Below the pieces are notes generated by a model, which was not told the DNA's origin, ran no database searches, and saw nothing but the letters and a program-made list of their open reading frames with translations. This document shows positions 25,254 through 37,822 of a DNA stretch of 64,000 bases, piece by piece. Location of the stretch: assembly GCF_010093595.1 (NCBI RefSeq), contig NW_022985443.1:1704993-1768992 (forward strand). Direction: 5' to 3'. Made by a program: the position numbers and the translations under genes. Every line of letters starts with the position of its first letter. Position 1 is the stretch's first letter. This DNA is from Mytilinidion resinicola. Taxonomy: Eukaryota; Ascomycota; Dothideomycetes; Mytilinidiales; Mytilinidiaceae.

Positions 25254-25849
25254 GTACTAATCCCTATATAGGGACTAGTACAGGCTATATACCGTTCCGA
25301 AGGGCGTATAAAAAAGGGACTAGTACGAAAAGGAAGAGGAGCCTAAACGGGCTCTTTATAATAGTACTTATATTATAACTTACTAAGTTAGCCCTAATTC
25401 TCCGTTCTAAAGGCAGCACTTTATACTAGTACAGATCTTCGCTAATATAAGGCTCGGGCACTTCTAGATATTTATGCAAGCCTTTCTAGCTAAAGTATAC
25501 GGCGTCCTAGTCTTTCCTATAACGCTGGCGTATTGGAATCGCTAGCGGAATATAAGCGCCGGGAGCTAATATAGGCTCTATAACGCTGGCGCATTAAAAT
25601 CGCCAGCGGATTAACAACGCCAGCGTTTAAGCGAGCTAGATTAGGTGCTATATCTACTTAGAAGGGGTTATACTAGTCTTAAAGCGGAAGTACTTCTATT
25701 TTATATTAGAACTGCTACTGTTTTCGCTTTAGCGCAAATCTAGTTCTATATATATAGGAGATTTTTATATAAAATATTACTAAATTTAGAATACTATAAT
25801 CTATATAAAGTATTGCGTTTTTATAGCTTACTAAAGAAAAAGTAAAAAG
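25254..25849. other. repeat-rich spacer between Copia E4 and the DUF3435 pseudogene
   Basis: No gene is seen. The first 180 bp contain, inverted, the CTTCGGAAC and GTACTAGT blocks of the spacer at 18961-19180. Positions 25441-25491 match 2424-2474. Two 25-bp hairpin repeats lie at 25523-25547 and 25584-25608. The remainder is AT-rich and degraded. Confidence 0.55.
25523..25608. repeat. two 25-bp hairpin repeats (copies 2 and 3)
   Basis: At 25523-25547 and 25584-25608, 8-bp arms CGCTGGCG and CGCCAGCG (the first copy with one mismatch) flank a 9-base AT-rich loop. The copy at 25584 is a perfect palindrome. Extra half-arms occur just downstream (CGCCAGCG near 25616). Similar to the copy at 12337-12361. 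Confidence 0.6.
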
Positions 25850-27960
25850 TCTATACTTAGGTAACTATACTATAGACCTCTAGGCTATATTATTATAAGT
25901 GCATCTTGTTTTCCAGGGGCACCTAATAAAGCTTATAACTAAAAAACTCCCCTTCCTTAATATATTTTAAGTGCTTCCGTTTAAAATATTTACTAAAATC
26001 GCCTTTACGGCTGAATTTATATATCCGATCTTTAATTAGCAGATTAGGATTACCAATGCATTTCTAATATCTCTTCGGCCTCTTTTCTTTATACACTAAC
26101 ACCTTTGCTATTTCTAGTGCTTTTTCGTTATACTTTAACTAGCTTTTAGCCGGCGGAGCAATATTTCCGCTCCGTTGCTTTGCTTAAAAAGGGTTTATTC
26201 CGCCCTCCTTAACCCTATAATATTCCGTAACAGCTTAAATAGCTCTATTACGCCGGCGTATTTCTGCTTCTAGAGTAACTCCCAGCGGGGCTATAATAGC
26301 GTCGACTAGCTTTTTCTATACCGGGAGCATAGTATACTAAGGCTGTACTATAATAATATCGGTTTTAACTTTAATACCGGTAAGTTGCTGCTTAATATTA
26401 TGCACAGGTTGCTTATACTCCTAATATTCTTTAATATCCTAAAAAAGGGCATCTCGCAGGCGCTGCCTTTCCCGATTAATTTTACGACTAAGCTTTTTAT
26501 ACTTTAGATATTTTATAGTATTTTAGAGGGTATATTTAAGTCTCTTTTATTTTTAGAGCAGGTATTAAACGGCAGGATAATTATTTACTAATATAGATTA
26601 TTCCGGAGTAAGCTGTTGTAGCCGTCGGGTATTAATTAAGCAACTTATAGTATAAGCTGCTCGTATTATTACGTTTTAGGGCTAAATACCTCGCATAATA
26701 GCTTGTATATCTACAGTAATCTTTTATAAAAGATAGTGTTTTAAGAACGTCCGGATATCGCGGTGCGTTATTATAAGGTTTTATATAGCCTTGCTAATAT
26801 TACCTATATATTATATTAATTCTATATCTTCCTAATAATAGCTTAGGCTAAGCTTACTATTTTTATTAAAGGCCTTCCCTCTATTATATTTTAATAAATA
26901 AGGACAGGTAATTTAGGCAAACCCTATAATTTCTCCTAGTACTCTAATCTAGGGCAGTAATATAGAGTACTAAAGAGGCTAATTAGAAAAAATAGCCCAG
27001 CCGTTCGGGGTTCTTATAGGTTGCTAAAGTACCGGGATATTATCTAATTTGCTATTAAGGCGTAATAGTAGCTTATTACGCTCTAGTAGAATATAGAGCC
27101 TGCTTAATTCCTTTTTAAATATTAGATTATATGCTATAAACGCCTAATCGCGGAAAAGCACCCTAAAAAGAAAAACGTATAGACTAAAAATAAGGGATTT
27201 ATTATAGATAATTTTAGGAAGAAGGAAGGTGTTCCTTACTAAAATTAATATTCCCTTAAAAATATATAGATATTAGCAGGAAGACTTATAGACTTATATA
27301 TTTTTTATCCTAAGGAACTCCTTTATAAATTCGAAGGTAAACTTTAGCAACACCTAATAAGGCCCCCCCTTTAGATCCCGGAGCAGGGTAACCTATATAT
27401 ATTAATAGCGGAGCCTAAAAATAGCTTATAGCTAATTTACTGTAAACCTACTAAGCTATAAGTAGATCTGGGCTTATATTCTATACTATTCGTAAAAATA
27501 TCTCTTTTTAGTTATTATAAGGTTTATTTACAGTACTTTAGTCTAATTCTCTATATATATACAGGCCTTATCTCGCCCTACCTTTTTTAGGTTATACTTT
27601 TTAGCTAATTTTCTTAGCACCTTATATATGCTCCGGTTTATTTTGCTATCTATTTTACTACTAGTTGCTTTTTTATATACCAGGCAATATACCTTCCAGT
27701 ATATTCTAAGAAAGCTGGCATACTTAGTACCCTAACGTTTCCTTCCTCTTTTCCCTTAGCGCTAACTAAGTAGCCAGTTAAAGAAAGTATATAGTATACG
27801 GACGGACACAGTTATATAGGAATAGAGGTTGTTTTTTCTAAAGTATATCCAGCATCTATACTATATTAGCATTGTATTTTTAAGTCTAGCGCAGGTTAAT
27901 ACTAGAGTATAGAAACTAGTAACCTACTAATTCTACTAATCTTCTATATAATCTAGCAGG
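25850..27960 (-). pseudogene. dead DUF3435 tyrosine recombinase with C-terminal C2H2-like region
   Basis: On the minus strand a frame of roughly 700 codons is legible through TAA/TAG stops. It matches the fungal DUF3435 family as I know it. The middle part carries the fold region (short stretches like SRFTVN and FEFIKEFL), then a catalytic-type segment with RPYSLRY (Arg), then THRDIRTFLKHYL (the His and the Tyr of the R-H-Y pattern), near 26700-26800. The part after that (SRWIDPRR-like, LTPEQS-like) is usual for the family. The C-terminus near 25900-26050 resembles paired C2H2 fingers (FSRKGDFSKYFKRKH, then LENKMHL). DUF3435 proteins include the captains of Starship elements and other YR transposons; whether this one was a captain cannot be told. 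It is dead by RIP. Confidence 0.72.
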
Positions 27961-28241
27961 CGAGTAGTGCCGTCCTTATAATCCTTTTTTATATACTTTT
28001 AATTATCGAATATTTCCAGCTATTAGAGGTAGTACTTAGGCGGATAGTTCTTATTAGAAGATAGCTATACTCTATCCTCTATACCTTTGTATTGCTTATT
28101 ATACTTATTATCCTTATTAGTATAAGTATTAATATTAGTTAGATTAGTATCCGATACTACACCGTTGTCTATATTAGACTCCGTATACTTACTTACCTCG
28201 GACAAATCGTTAACTAATAGATAATAGCGTATATTAGTGCG
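27961..28241. other. degraded DNA, no gene seen
   Basis: This AT-rich, stop-filled stretch lies between the DUF3435 pseudogene and the 16-bp minisatellite. It may hold the promoter or first codons of the DUF3435 gene. Confidence 0.4.
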
Positions 28242-28451
28242 TAGAAGTTAATAAAGGTAGAGGTTAATAGAGGCAGAGGTTAATAGAGGTAAAGGTTAAC
28301 AGAGGTAGAAGTTAATAGAGGTAAAGGTTAATAAAGGTTAATAAAGGTTAATAATAATAGAAGTTAATAAAGGTAAAGGTTAATAAAGGTAGATATTAAT
28401 AAAGGAAGAGGTTAACTAAAAGCTTAATAAAAGAGCTTAATAAAGGAAGAC
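28242..28451. repeat. minisatellite, about 16-bp unit
   Basis: About a dozen imperfect head-to-tail copies of a unit like AGGTTAATAGAGGTAA are present. Some are shortened to 10 bases (AGGTTAATAA repeated) and some alternate AGGTAGAG with AGGTAAAG. Strand asymmetry is strong (purine-rich on plus). Variation is mostly G/A, as RIP or simple drift would give. No coding role is seen. Confidence 0.8.
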
Positions 28452-29099
28452 GCTAATCTGCTATAGTAGTAGAGCGGTGTTAAATAAGGTAGTGGTAAAC
28501 AGTAACCAGGTTTCTATTATAGCGGTAAGCCGAGTATTCTCGGCTTCGGATGCTATTTAAATACTTTTTGCTTCCTAATAGCGTGTAAAAAGGCCTTATA
28601 GTTACTCGTGCCACTGCTAATTAGGAGGCTGGACAGCCTCTTTGCGTGGAGAGGCTGTATATCCCAAGCTTATAGGGGCAGAGCCTATAACCCGAAGGTT
28701 AGAGTACGGGTGCTACTTCGCCGTAAGGGTAGGAGTTTTAAGGGTTAGTTAACAAGCAGTGCGGCGTGTGTTTAAGACGGGCGCAATATCCTAAAGTCGC
28801 GGCTTTAGGTAGAGGAAAGATAAGAGAGAGCGGAGGAAAAATAAGAAAGAGCGGGCCTTATGCGCGGATCTATTACTAATAAAAAGCAGAAGGGTTTAAG
28901 TACGCCGCAGGCAGAGCGGCCTTAGTTTAGGTTAATATAATACAGGCGTTAAGAATAGACTAAGGTTATAGGCGTGCCGCTGTGTCCAGGACATAAAACA
29001 GGCTCCAGGATCCCTTTAACTGTTGGCGCCTACGCTAACTAATAAAGGAAACCCGAGGGGGACGTGCGCTCGTGCCCGTGCCGGCGCGGTTAGGGAGGT
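28452..29099. other. GC-richer island of unknown nature upstream of the old chromovirus
   Basis: From about 28560 to 29095 the base composition rises and CA/TG dinucleotides reappear (for example GTGTCCAGGACAT and GCGCTCGTGCCCGTGCC). Several short inverted repeats occur, such as GGCTGGACAGCC and GAGGCTG/CAGCCTC around 28635-28675. No open frame or tRNA is recognised. It could be a less mutated 5' LTR or leader of the host chromovirus G3, but no matching second copy was found near 47 kb. Confidence 0.4.
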
Positions 29100-32000
29100 T
29101 TTATAGTAAGTTAGCCTTAGAAAACGGCGTTATAACCCTCTAAAATTAGCAGCTAAAACGCCGTCGGATTATTTAAGGTAGTATTTTTCTTACTAAATTC
29201 CAACGCCTAGCTTTAGAAGAAGAGCTTTCTAAAAAAGCTCTACTAACCTTTTTAGAAAAAGCTGTTAACTATAAACTAAAGGAAATACTACTTTACTATA
29301 AACCTTTTAGTAGAAAGTACTATATATTTATAAAGTTCCTTTAAAACCTAAATAACCGCTGTAAATAATATAAAGTATCTACTACTATAACCCTAAAAAT
29401 ATACGCTAATATAAATTAAACCTATTAGAAAACACCTGTTTCTATAGAAATATAAACTACTATACCCTAGTTATTACTAAAAGCGTTTAGTACTATAAAA
29501 ATTATAAAAGTTTCCGGAAACCTAATAGATTTTTTAAAAGGTCGCTTAACTTAATATAAAAAAAAGGAATATTACTATTATAGATCTAAAAAACACTTTA
29601 TTTATAACTATCTTTAGCCTAATAAATACTTTATTTACTTCCGCTTTATTTATAAAAATATATTCTTCTAGAGCCCTTTACTACCCTTTACTAAATATAG
29701 AACCTAAATACTGCTAAAACCTACTTTTCCCCCGTTTTCTACTTTAATAAAAGGATTAAGCCTAATATAGGTTATAGTTAGGCTTATATACTATATACTA
29801 TATAAGTATCTGCCGCTGCTATTTAAAAAATAACTATTAAAAAGAAATAGGTTATAAAAGCTAACCTATTAATTATACCTATATATTTAGAATACTAGGG
29901 CTAGAGTATTTTAGTATATAGTATAATTAATAGTAGCTATAAAAAAAAAGCGCTAGTTAATAAAAACTAGGTAAAGTATTACTATATTCTAATAATTCCG
30001 CTTAAGTACCTTTTTTACCTAGAACTGGCCGATAGAGGCAATTCTAAAGCAGGTAAAGTAACCTATACTATTTAGGTTTAATTATAGATAAATAAATATT
30101 TAGAAACTATTTAAATAGGGGTAACTAAACTAAGTTATTACCTAATTATTCTAGGAATTCTGTAGCTATACCTATATAATCCTATACCGGACTAGTCCCG
30201 TAATATACTATAGTTTATAAGCTAGTACTATTATAAATACTATAATATACCGCAAAAAGCAACGCGTATATAAGGAATTGCTAATATTCTAAAAAAGAAC
30301 CGCCTAGAGTACCTGCCGCCTGCACTAAAAAACCTAAAAGGGAAAAATATAGCACCCGTTTCCTTACGTATATATAGCGCCTATCTATAAAAAAAATATA
30401 AACTTTTCTCTATATTACTAAATAATATTAACTATATTTTATCTAAAAAAAAGGGCTTTAACCTAGACTACCTGCCTAAAGAACTATAAAAGTTTACTAA
30501 TATTTTTTCGCCTAAAAACGCTAACTGCCTGCTACTACACCGCCTGTATAACTATAAAATTAAGTTAGAAAAAGGAAAAACGCCCTTTTTTAGACCTTTA
30601 TACCTAATATTTTATAATAAGCTAATAGCTCTAAAAGAATAGGTAGTAAATAATCTAAAGAAAGAATTTATCCGCTTTAGCTCTTTACCTGCTATATTAC
30701 CTATATTATTTATAAAAAAGCCTAGAAAAGGCCTTTACTTCTATATTAACTACTAAGCGCTAAATACTATAATAGTTAAGAACTGCTACCTGCTACTATT
30801 AATAAAGGAAACTTTAAGTAACCTAAAAAAAATAAAGTATTTTATAAAAATTAATATTATATTTACCTTTAATAACCTATATATAAAAAAGGGTTAAAAA
30901 TAGCTTACTGCGTTCTAAACCCGACTAGAACTATTTAAAACCTTAGTAATACTATTTAGGCTTACTAAAGCCCCTATAATATTCTAATAATTTATAAATA
31001 ATACTTTATAAAAGTATCTTAATATTTTCTATACTGCCTACCTAGATAATATTCTAATTTATAGCCGGAACTAAACTAAATACCTAAAGTATATCTATAC
31101 TATACTAAAACTACTATAAAAAATAGAACTTTATATAAAAATTAAGAAATATAAGTTTTTTACTAAAGAAATAATATTCCTAGATATTATTATAGGAGCT
31201 AACGGCCTATAAATAGACCTAGAAAAAATTTAAGCTATAATAGACTAGAAAATACTAACTTACCTAACTAATATATAAGCTTTTATAGGATTTAGAAACT
31301 TCTACTACTAATTTATTAAAAACTTTTTAAAAATTATTACTTTACTAGTACGCCTAATAAAAAAGGGCGTTGCCTTTATATAGAATACTGCCTATTAAAA
31401 AGCTTTTACTAAATTAAAAAAAGCCTTTACCTTTATACCTATTCTAGTACTATTTAACTAAAATAAGCCTATTATTATAGAAATAGATATATCTAATTAT
31501 ATTTTAGCTAGCGTTTTATTATAGTACGGAAACGATAAAATCCTGCGCCCTATTATATTTTTTTTAAAAAAGTACTTAGTTATAAAATATAACTATAAAA
31601 TATATAATAAGAAACTGCTTACTATTATCTAATACTTTAAAAAATAGAAACTAGAGCTTAAAAGCGCCGCTTTACCTATTAAAGTTATTACTAACTACTA
31701 TAATCTAAAGTACTTTATAATAATAAAACTACTAAACTACTGCCAGGCCTACTAGTCTAAATTCCTATTCTATTTTAACTTTAAAATTATATATTAACCC
31801 GGAAAACTTAAAATAAAGCCCGATTTTCTAACTAAAAAATTAGAGAACCTACCTAAAAAAGGGGATAAATATTTCTACTACTAGAGCTAGATAATTCTAA
31901 AAAGATTAAACTTTAAAAATAAAGCTAAAATAATAGCTCTAGCACCTATAAAAACCCGGTAAAAAGGCTTATTACTAACTTTTCTAGATAATACCCTATA

Positions 32001-32262
32001 AAATAAATAAAAAACTAAAAAAAATATAGAACTACCTTTTATAATTACCGCTCTACTAAAAATAGTATATAAAAAAGACTTTATTCTGCTATTAGTTTTA
32101 AAAGCTTTAAAAAAAAAATACTACTATTATATAAAGCTTATATTAGCTAAATACTAGAAAAAAAGTAAATATTTATACTATTAGAACTGCCTATATATAC
32201 CTAACTATAATAAACTAAAAGTAGAACTTCTATATATATACTATAGAAATACTATTACTAGC
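29100..32262 (+). pseudogene. G3 piece 1: gag, reverse transcriptase, RNase H
   Basis: A plus-strand Gypsy polyprotein is readable through many stops. RT lies at about 30700-31250, with the active-site box read as AYLDNILIYS near 31040, so one catalytic Asp remains and the other is Asn. RNase H covers about 31400-31850, and the start of the integrase zinc-binding region reaches the G2 insertion at 32262. Gag is presumably at 29100-30600 but is too decayed to delimit. The protein is dead. Confidence 0.65.
32258..32262. repeat. target duplication of G2, left copy
   Basis: CTAGC at 32258-32262 is repeated as CTAGC at 38233-38237, directly flanking the G2 LTRs. Five bases is the normal size for Gypsy integration. 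Confidence 0.85.
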
Positions 32263-32672
32263 TGTTATAGTATTAACCGTAACACCCTACCTACCGAAAT
32301 TCTGCCGCAGATTGCTACAACTCCAGCAATCTGCACCGGCCTACTACCGCTGGCCGGCCTTCTGCCCTGCCTGCCCTGCTCCGCTCCCATCTCACTTCCG
32401 CTTCCTATCCTATCCCGCTCCAGCCACCTACCGGCTGCCCCCTTTTCCTATTACCTAATCTGGTAAGAACCTTGCGTACATGCGTGCCACGCGCCGAAAC
32501 GGCATAGAGGCCGTACGCCACGCGCTCGGCCACGCCCTTATATCCGGTGGCCCGTCTCCTATTTTCCTGTCCCTTATACAATATCTTAATTCTCTATATA
32601 GTATTATATATAGCACCTAATTAACGCTTCTTTTTAAGCCTTTAACCTTTTATATATAGTACTATTATAATA
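32263..32672 (+). repeat. 5' LTR of G2
   Basis: This 410-bp LTR begins TGTTATAGTATTAACC and matches 37823-38232. The central 300 bp retain many CA and TG dinucleotides, unlike the element interior. Confidence 0.92.
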
Positions 32673-32689
32673 TTATATTATATCTACTT

Positions 32690-35600
32690 TTACTACTATA
32701 AACACCCCTGCTAACCTAACTATAATACTTCTAGAGCTTATTAGCTTTATAAAAAAATAGTAGGCTGCTATAATAAAAGTTCTATCCGCCTAGAAATAGG
32801 AAATTACTGCTCTGCAGGAGAAAGTAGCCGTAATTTAGTCTAAATCTACCTCTACTCTACTACTAGCGCCCGACTAATAATTTATAGGGCCTTCTATTTA
32901 TAAATTAAATAATAGCTTAATACCTGCTAATAATATAAACTATATACGGACCCTAACTATTAAAGTTACTCTGCCAACTTTAACAGACTTTTTCCTAATA
33001 GCCGCCGCCCTGCTAACCCTAAAGACTAAATATTTAATTAACTCTTTAATATTTAAAAGAAGTTAAAAGGAACTTTTAATCTTTATCCGACAACTATAGT
33101 ATAAACTGGAAGGAAATGCTAATCGATACCTAACTAAACATGCTTGCCTGCTATACACTTACTTTTAATTAGAATTTAACCTATTAACGCTTATTAACCC
33201 TTTAATAAACTAAGATATCTATACTATTAATTAACTTATCTAATTCCTGCAGGCTATATACAGCAATCTAAACTAGAAACTTATATCTTTAAATTAACTC
33301 TATATACTAAAGTAAGAAAGGCGTGCCTTTATATTGTACTTTACTAAATTTTAATAACTTACTGCTAATATAGATTTAAATAAAGCTGGCCTAATAACTT
33401 AGCTTTAATACTTTCTCTCTAATAAACTCCGCTATATAATAGTTAGCGCTACTACCCCGGATAATCTAAACAACTATACTAACTTAATTATAAAGTATAA
33501 TAATAATCTATAATTCCTGCCCGGCTAACCCTTTTAATATTCCCCTTTATTATAAAAGGACCTAGATATAATAGAAATTAATATATCTAAATATACTCCA
33601 GCCGGCTTAGCTAAATAAGATAAATATTATTAAAAGGGCCTCTGCTTTAAATATGGAAAGCATAGCTATATTTTCTGTAATTACTCTATTCTTTTACTCT
33701 AAGTCTAATTATCTAGCGTAGATAAGCCTCTAAGCCCCCAACCGCGCATATACACACAATTAACTAATTCCACCTAATTTTTATCTGCCCGCCGTTCCTC
33801 TATATCTACTGCTTTATTCTCTAGCTCTAATTAATCTAAAGGTAGCCGCTTATCCTATATAAAAAAGTTATTAAAAGCCCCGTCCCAGGGCTAAGTTACC
33901 CCCCGGAACTATTCTAACCCCGGATTTCTATAAACCTATTTAAAGAACCTAAACCTAACTCCTGGAAATAATAGATTTTTATCCCTATTTCTATATAATA
34001 AGGCCCTACCTATATAGATGCTATAGCTCTAATTAATAGTAGAGCTATAGGTATAGGTTATATTTACAGGAATCTAGCGCGTATATAGAACCTCCGCCTT
34101 AACCTGCTCTTTTATATTTTACGACTAACTAGATTTAATAGAAAAACGCTTAAAAAAGGATAAATTACGCACTCTGCGTAAGTAACCCTCCGCTACCTAA
34201 ACTATATAGAATAGATCCGTCTCTATATACTAGAACTTAGCAAATATAAGCTGCTACTAGAATAGCCCTGGCTATATAAGTACTGTATTAGATTTAACTA
34301 TAATAACTAATAACTATTATTTTAATTATTCTAATACTAGGCGCGATGCCTGCGCAACTTCTAAACCTCTGTAATAAGAACTTATATAGAATAGCTTCCT
34401 AAAGCGCCCCTTATTAAGCAGTGCCTAATACCTTTAACCTAACGCTCTTGCTTATAGTAATTAAGCCTGTCTATACAACACTAATATAATTACTAGCTTC
34501 CTAAAATAGTACGCTAGATAAATATACCTAACCCTAAACCTAAGCTAGAAACTAAACCTAAAACTAAATCTAATTCTAAATTTAAACCTAATACCCGAAC
34601 GGATATCTATATACTAAACGCGGCGTCTATAACCTAATTAGCCCGATAACCTAATTATAAAATCTTTGCTATTACTATTACTAATATTAATAAGGCCTTA
34701 GCTTTAAAAACCTAAACTAACCTAGCTATAAAAGTCCTAGCATAATATTACTATTTACTAAAGACCTTCTCCTAATAGGAAGCTAATAAGTTACCTAAAT
34801 ACTAAATATATAATTATAAAATTATGCTTAAAAACGGCAAACTGTACGGATTTAGCCTGTTATACAGAATATTATAAAATAAATTAAAGGTGCTAAGGAA
34901 GTACCTTAACAACAACCTCGCGAAAGGATTTATCTATGCTAGTTTATTATCTATTACCTCTCTGGTTATTTTTATTAAGAAGCCTAGAGGAGGCCTATAA
35001 TTCTATATTAACTACTGCGCGCTAAATACTATAACTATTAAGAACTAATACCTAATTCCTTTAATTTAGAAGACCCTAGTATAATTAAGTAAGGTAAAAT
35101 ACTATATAAAGCTTAATATTATCTCCGCATTTAATTGCTTATAAATCGCGAAAGGAGATAAATAGCTAACTACTTTCCGGACGCGATACGGCCTGTTTAA
35201 ATACCTGGTAATACTATTTAGATTAGCTAATACTCCTAGCACGTTCTAATACTATATAAATAACATACTCTGCCTATACCTAGATATATTCTATACTATA
35301 TATATTAATAATATTCTAATATATAGCAAAAACTTTAAAGACCACTAGCGTTATATAAAGCTAGTCCTAGAAGTAATAGAAGCCGCCGGCCTATAACTAG
35401 ATATTAATAAGTGCGAATTCTATTAGGATAAGGTTACCTACCTAGGGTATATAATATTAACCGGCGGAATTAGTATAAACCTAAATAAAATTAAGAATAT
35501 CTATAACTAGGAAGTCCTCTATAATATTAAGAATATATAAGCCTTTATTAGATTTGCAAACTTCTACTAATAATTTATTAATAATTTCTCTAGCCTGGCT

Positions 35601-37780
35601 GCTCCCCTAATTATACTTATAAAGAAGGATGTTCTGTTCCGGTTTAATAAGTCCTGCTGTGCGGCATTTAAATAACTTAAAATAGCGTTTACTACTGCTC
35701 TAATCCTTTATTATTTTAACCCTAAACTGCTAATTATTATTAAGGCCGATTTATCTAACTATATAAATGCTGGAGTGCTCTTATAAACAGATAAATAAGG
35801 AATACTCCGACCTATAGCCTACTTTTTAAAATAATTAAGTCCTGCTAAATACAACTATAAGATCTATAATAAGGAACTTCTAGTAATTATCCAATGCTTT
35901 AAACAGTAGCGGCCTAAACTAAAAAGCACAGTATTTCTAATTTAGGTTCTTAGCAACTATAAAAACCTGTAGTACTTTATAACTATAAAGCAGTTAAGCT
36001 ACTAATAGGCTTATTAGTTTAAATACCTGTCCTAATTTAACTTTTTAATTACCTACTAACCTAGTAAGTATAGTAAAAAGCCTAACACCTTAACGCGTTG
36101 TACGCAAGATGCGCCTGTATAAAAAGAAGCTTAAACAGCCTAAAATTAGATACTGCTCTATTCTAACCTGTTTACGCAGTTAAATCTAATAGAAACTAAC
36201 CGAATAATTTAGGAGATTATTAAGGATAAATACCTAAATAATAAGTTTATCTAGGAAGTTCTAGAGATATTATACTCCGGAGTACACCGCTCTAAGAAGA
36301 TTACCCTAAGTAAATATAAAGAGTAAGATAGTAAGCTCTACTTCCGCAACTAAATAGCAATTCCTAATAATAATAAACTAAAGATTAAACTGCTTTATTA
36401 TATATATAATTCCCCTGTTAGCGGCTACCCTAGATATAAAAAGACTCTAGAAATCCTTTAAAGAAAATACTACTAGCTATATATATTTAAAATAATCCGC
36501 CGATTTATAGTATACTATTATACCTATTACTATATAAAGGCTTTAAGAGAGAAGTATAATAGCTTCCTAAAACCCCTGCCTGTCCTATAGTATTACTAGT
36601 AAAATATTTCTATTAACTTTATTATTAAACTACCTAAATCTAAAGGCTATACTAATATTATAGTTATAGTAAACCGCCTAAGCAAGTACTAATATATAAT
36701 TCTCTATAGAATAATTATAGCTAAGGCTATAGCCGACCTATTCTACTAATATATTTAGGTATATTACGGATTGCCTAATATATATATATCCGATTAAGAA
36801 TTATAGTTTATCTCCGCGTTTTAGGATAAACTTTATAAGCAACTATGTATTAAAGCCTAATTATTATCGGCCTTCTACCTGGAAACTAATAGCTAAATAG
36901 AGAAAGCTAATTTAATACTAGAATAAGTTCTCCGCGCCTATATAAACTATAAGCAAGATAACTAGGTTACCTAGCTGCTGTCCGCTTAGTTTAAAGTAAA
37001 TAATACCTAATCTAAATTAATAACAGTAATACTGTTTATTGCTATTTTAGGATAACACCTAAAAATAGGCTTTAAACTGCTATTAGGAACTCTGCGCCCT
37101 GCCTATTAAGTACTGCAAGCACTTAAAGCTAATTAGATAGTTAATAAAATATCGGATATTAAGCAGTTTATCCGCGAAGAAATAACTTAGGCCTAAGTAA
37201 TATAAGAAGAATACGCTAACCGAAAATATATAGGCGCACCGGCCTATAAAGTAGGTAATAAAGTCTAGTTAAATACACGGAATATCTGTATAAATCGACC
37301 TACTAAAAAGCTTAATTAGAAAAACCTAGGGAAGTTCCTAATTATATAGATTATCTTTCTATATACCTATTAACTAGGCCTACCTAAATTTATAAAGATA
37401 TATCCTATCTTCTATATTTTATTACTTTATCCTGCCGCTCCGTAAGCTAACTACCTGCCTAGCTAGAAGTTGCTTCTACCTAAACCTATTTAAGTTAAAG
37501 AAGAGACTAAATAGTATATTAACCGTATTAAAGGTATACGCCTAAACCGGCGCTAAAAGTAATATAAGTACTTAGTCCGATAAACTGGATATAATAACCT
37601 GTTCTAGTAACCTATTAATAACCTAAAGAATACTACTACTATAGCTAATTATTATTACTGCTACTCTAAAGCTTATAATCCTGCGTTTAATAAGCCCTAT
37701 TCTGCTAGACCCTAAAACCTTAATTAAGATTTAATTTATAGCCCTACTCCCGATAAATAGCTATATATATTATAAACAGC
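32690..37780 (+). pseudogene. dead gag-pol of chromovirus G2
   Basis: Read on plus, gag covers about 32690-33700 and ends with a degraded zinc knuckle near 33640 (CFKYGKHSYIFC in place of C-x2-C-x4-H-x4-C). Reverse transcriptase lies at about 34860-35560, with the active-site box INNILIYS near 35300 where VDDILIYS is expected. RNase H covers about 35690-35950, integrase about 36380-37200 (SD and NSQIEKAN-type boxes) and a chromodomain-like end about 37450-37720. Chromoviruses use this C-terminal domain to direct integration to heterochromatin. Nearly all stops are TAA/TAG. The element cannot move by itself. Confidence 0.8.
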
Positions 37781-37805
37781 GCCTTCTACTTACTAAAAGA
37801 CTTAG

Positions 37806-37822
37806 GTTTAGGAGGGGGGTAC
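37806..37822 (+). other. polypurine tract of G2
   Basis: A purine-rich run (GGTTTAGGAGGGGGGTAC region) ends directly at the 3' LTR, where plus-strand priming is expected in LTR retrotransposons. Its complement is seen next to the corresponding G1 LTR at about 4116-4130. Confidence 0.7.

Noticed and set aside
28242..28451. CRISPR-like array
   Set aside because: Units are contiguous without spacers, and the genome is fungal; it is a minisatellite.
28560..29095. rDNA or tRNA gene in the GC-rich island
   Set aside because: No cloverleaf, A/B box pair or rRNA-like conserved stretch was recognised.
25254..32262. A Starship element led by the DUF3435 gene
   Set aside because: No captain-type boundary, target motif or cargo genes could be seen; DUF3435 alone is not enough.
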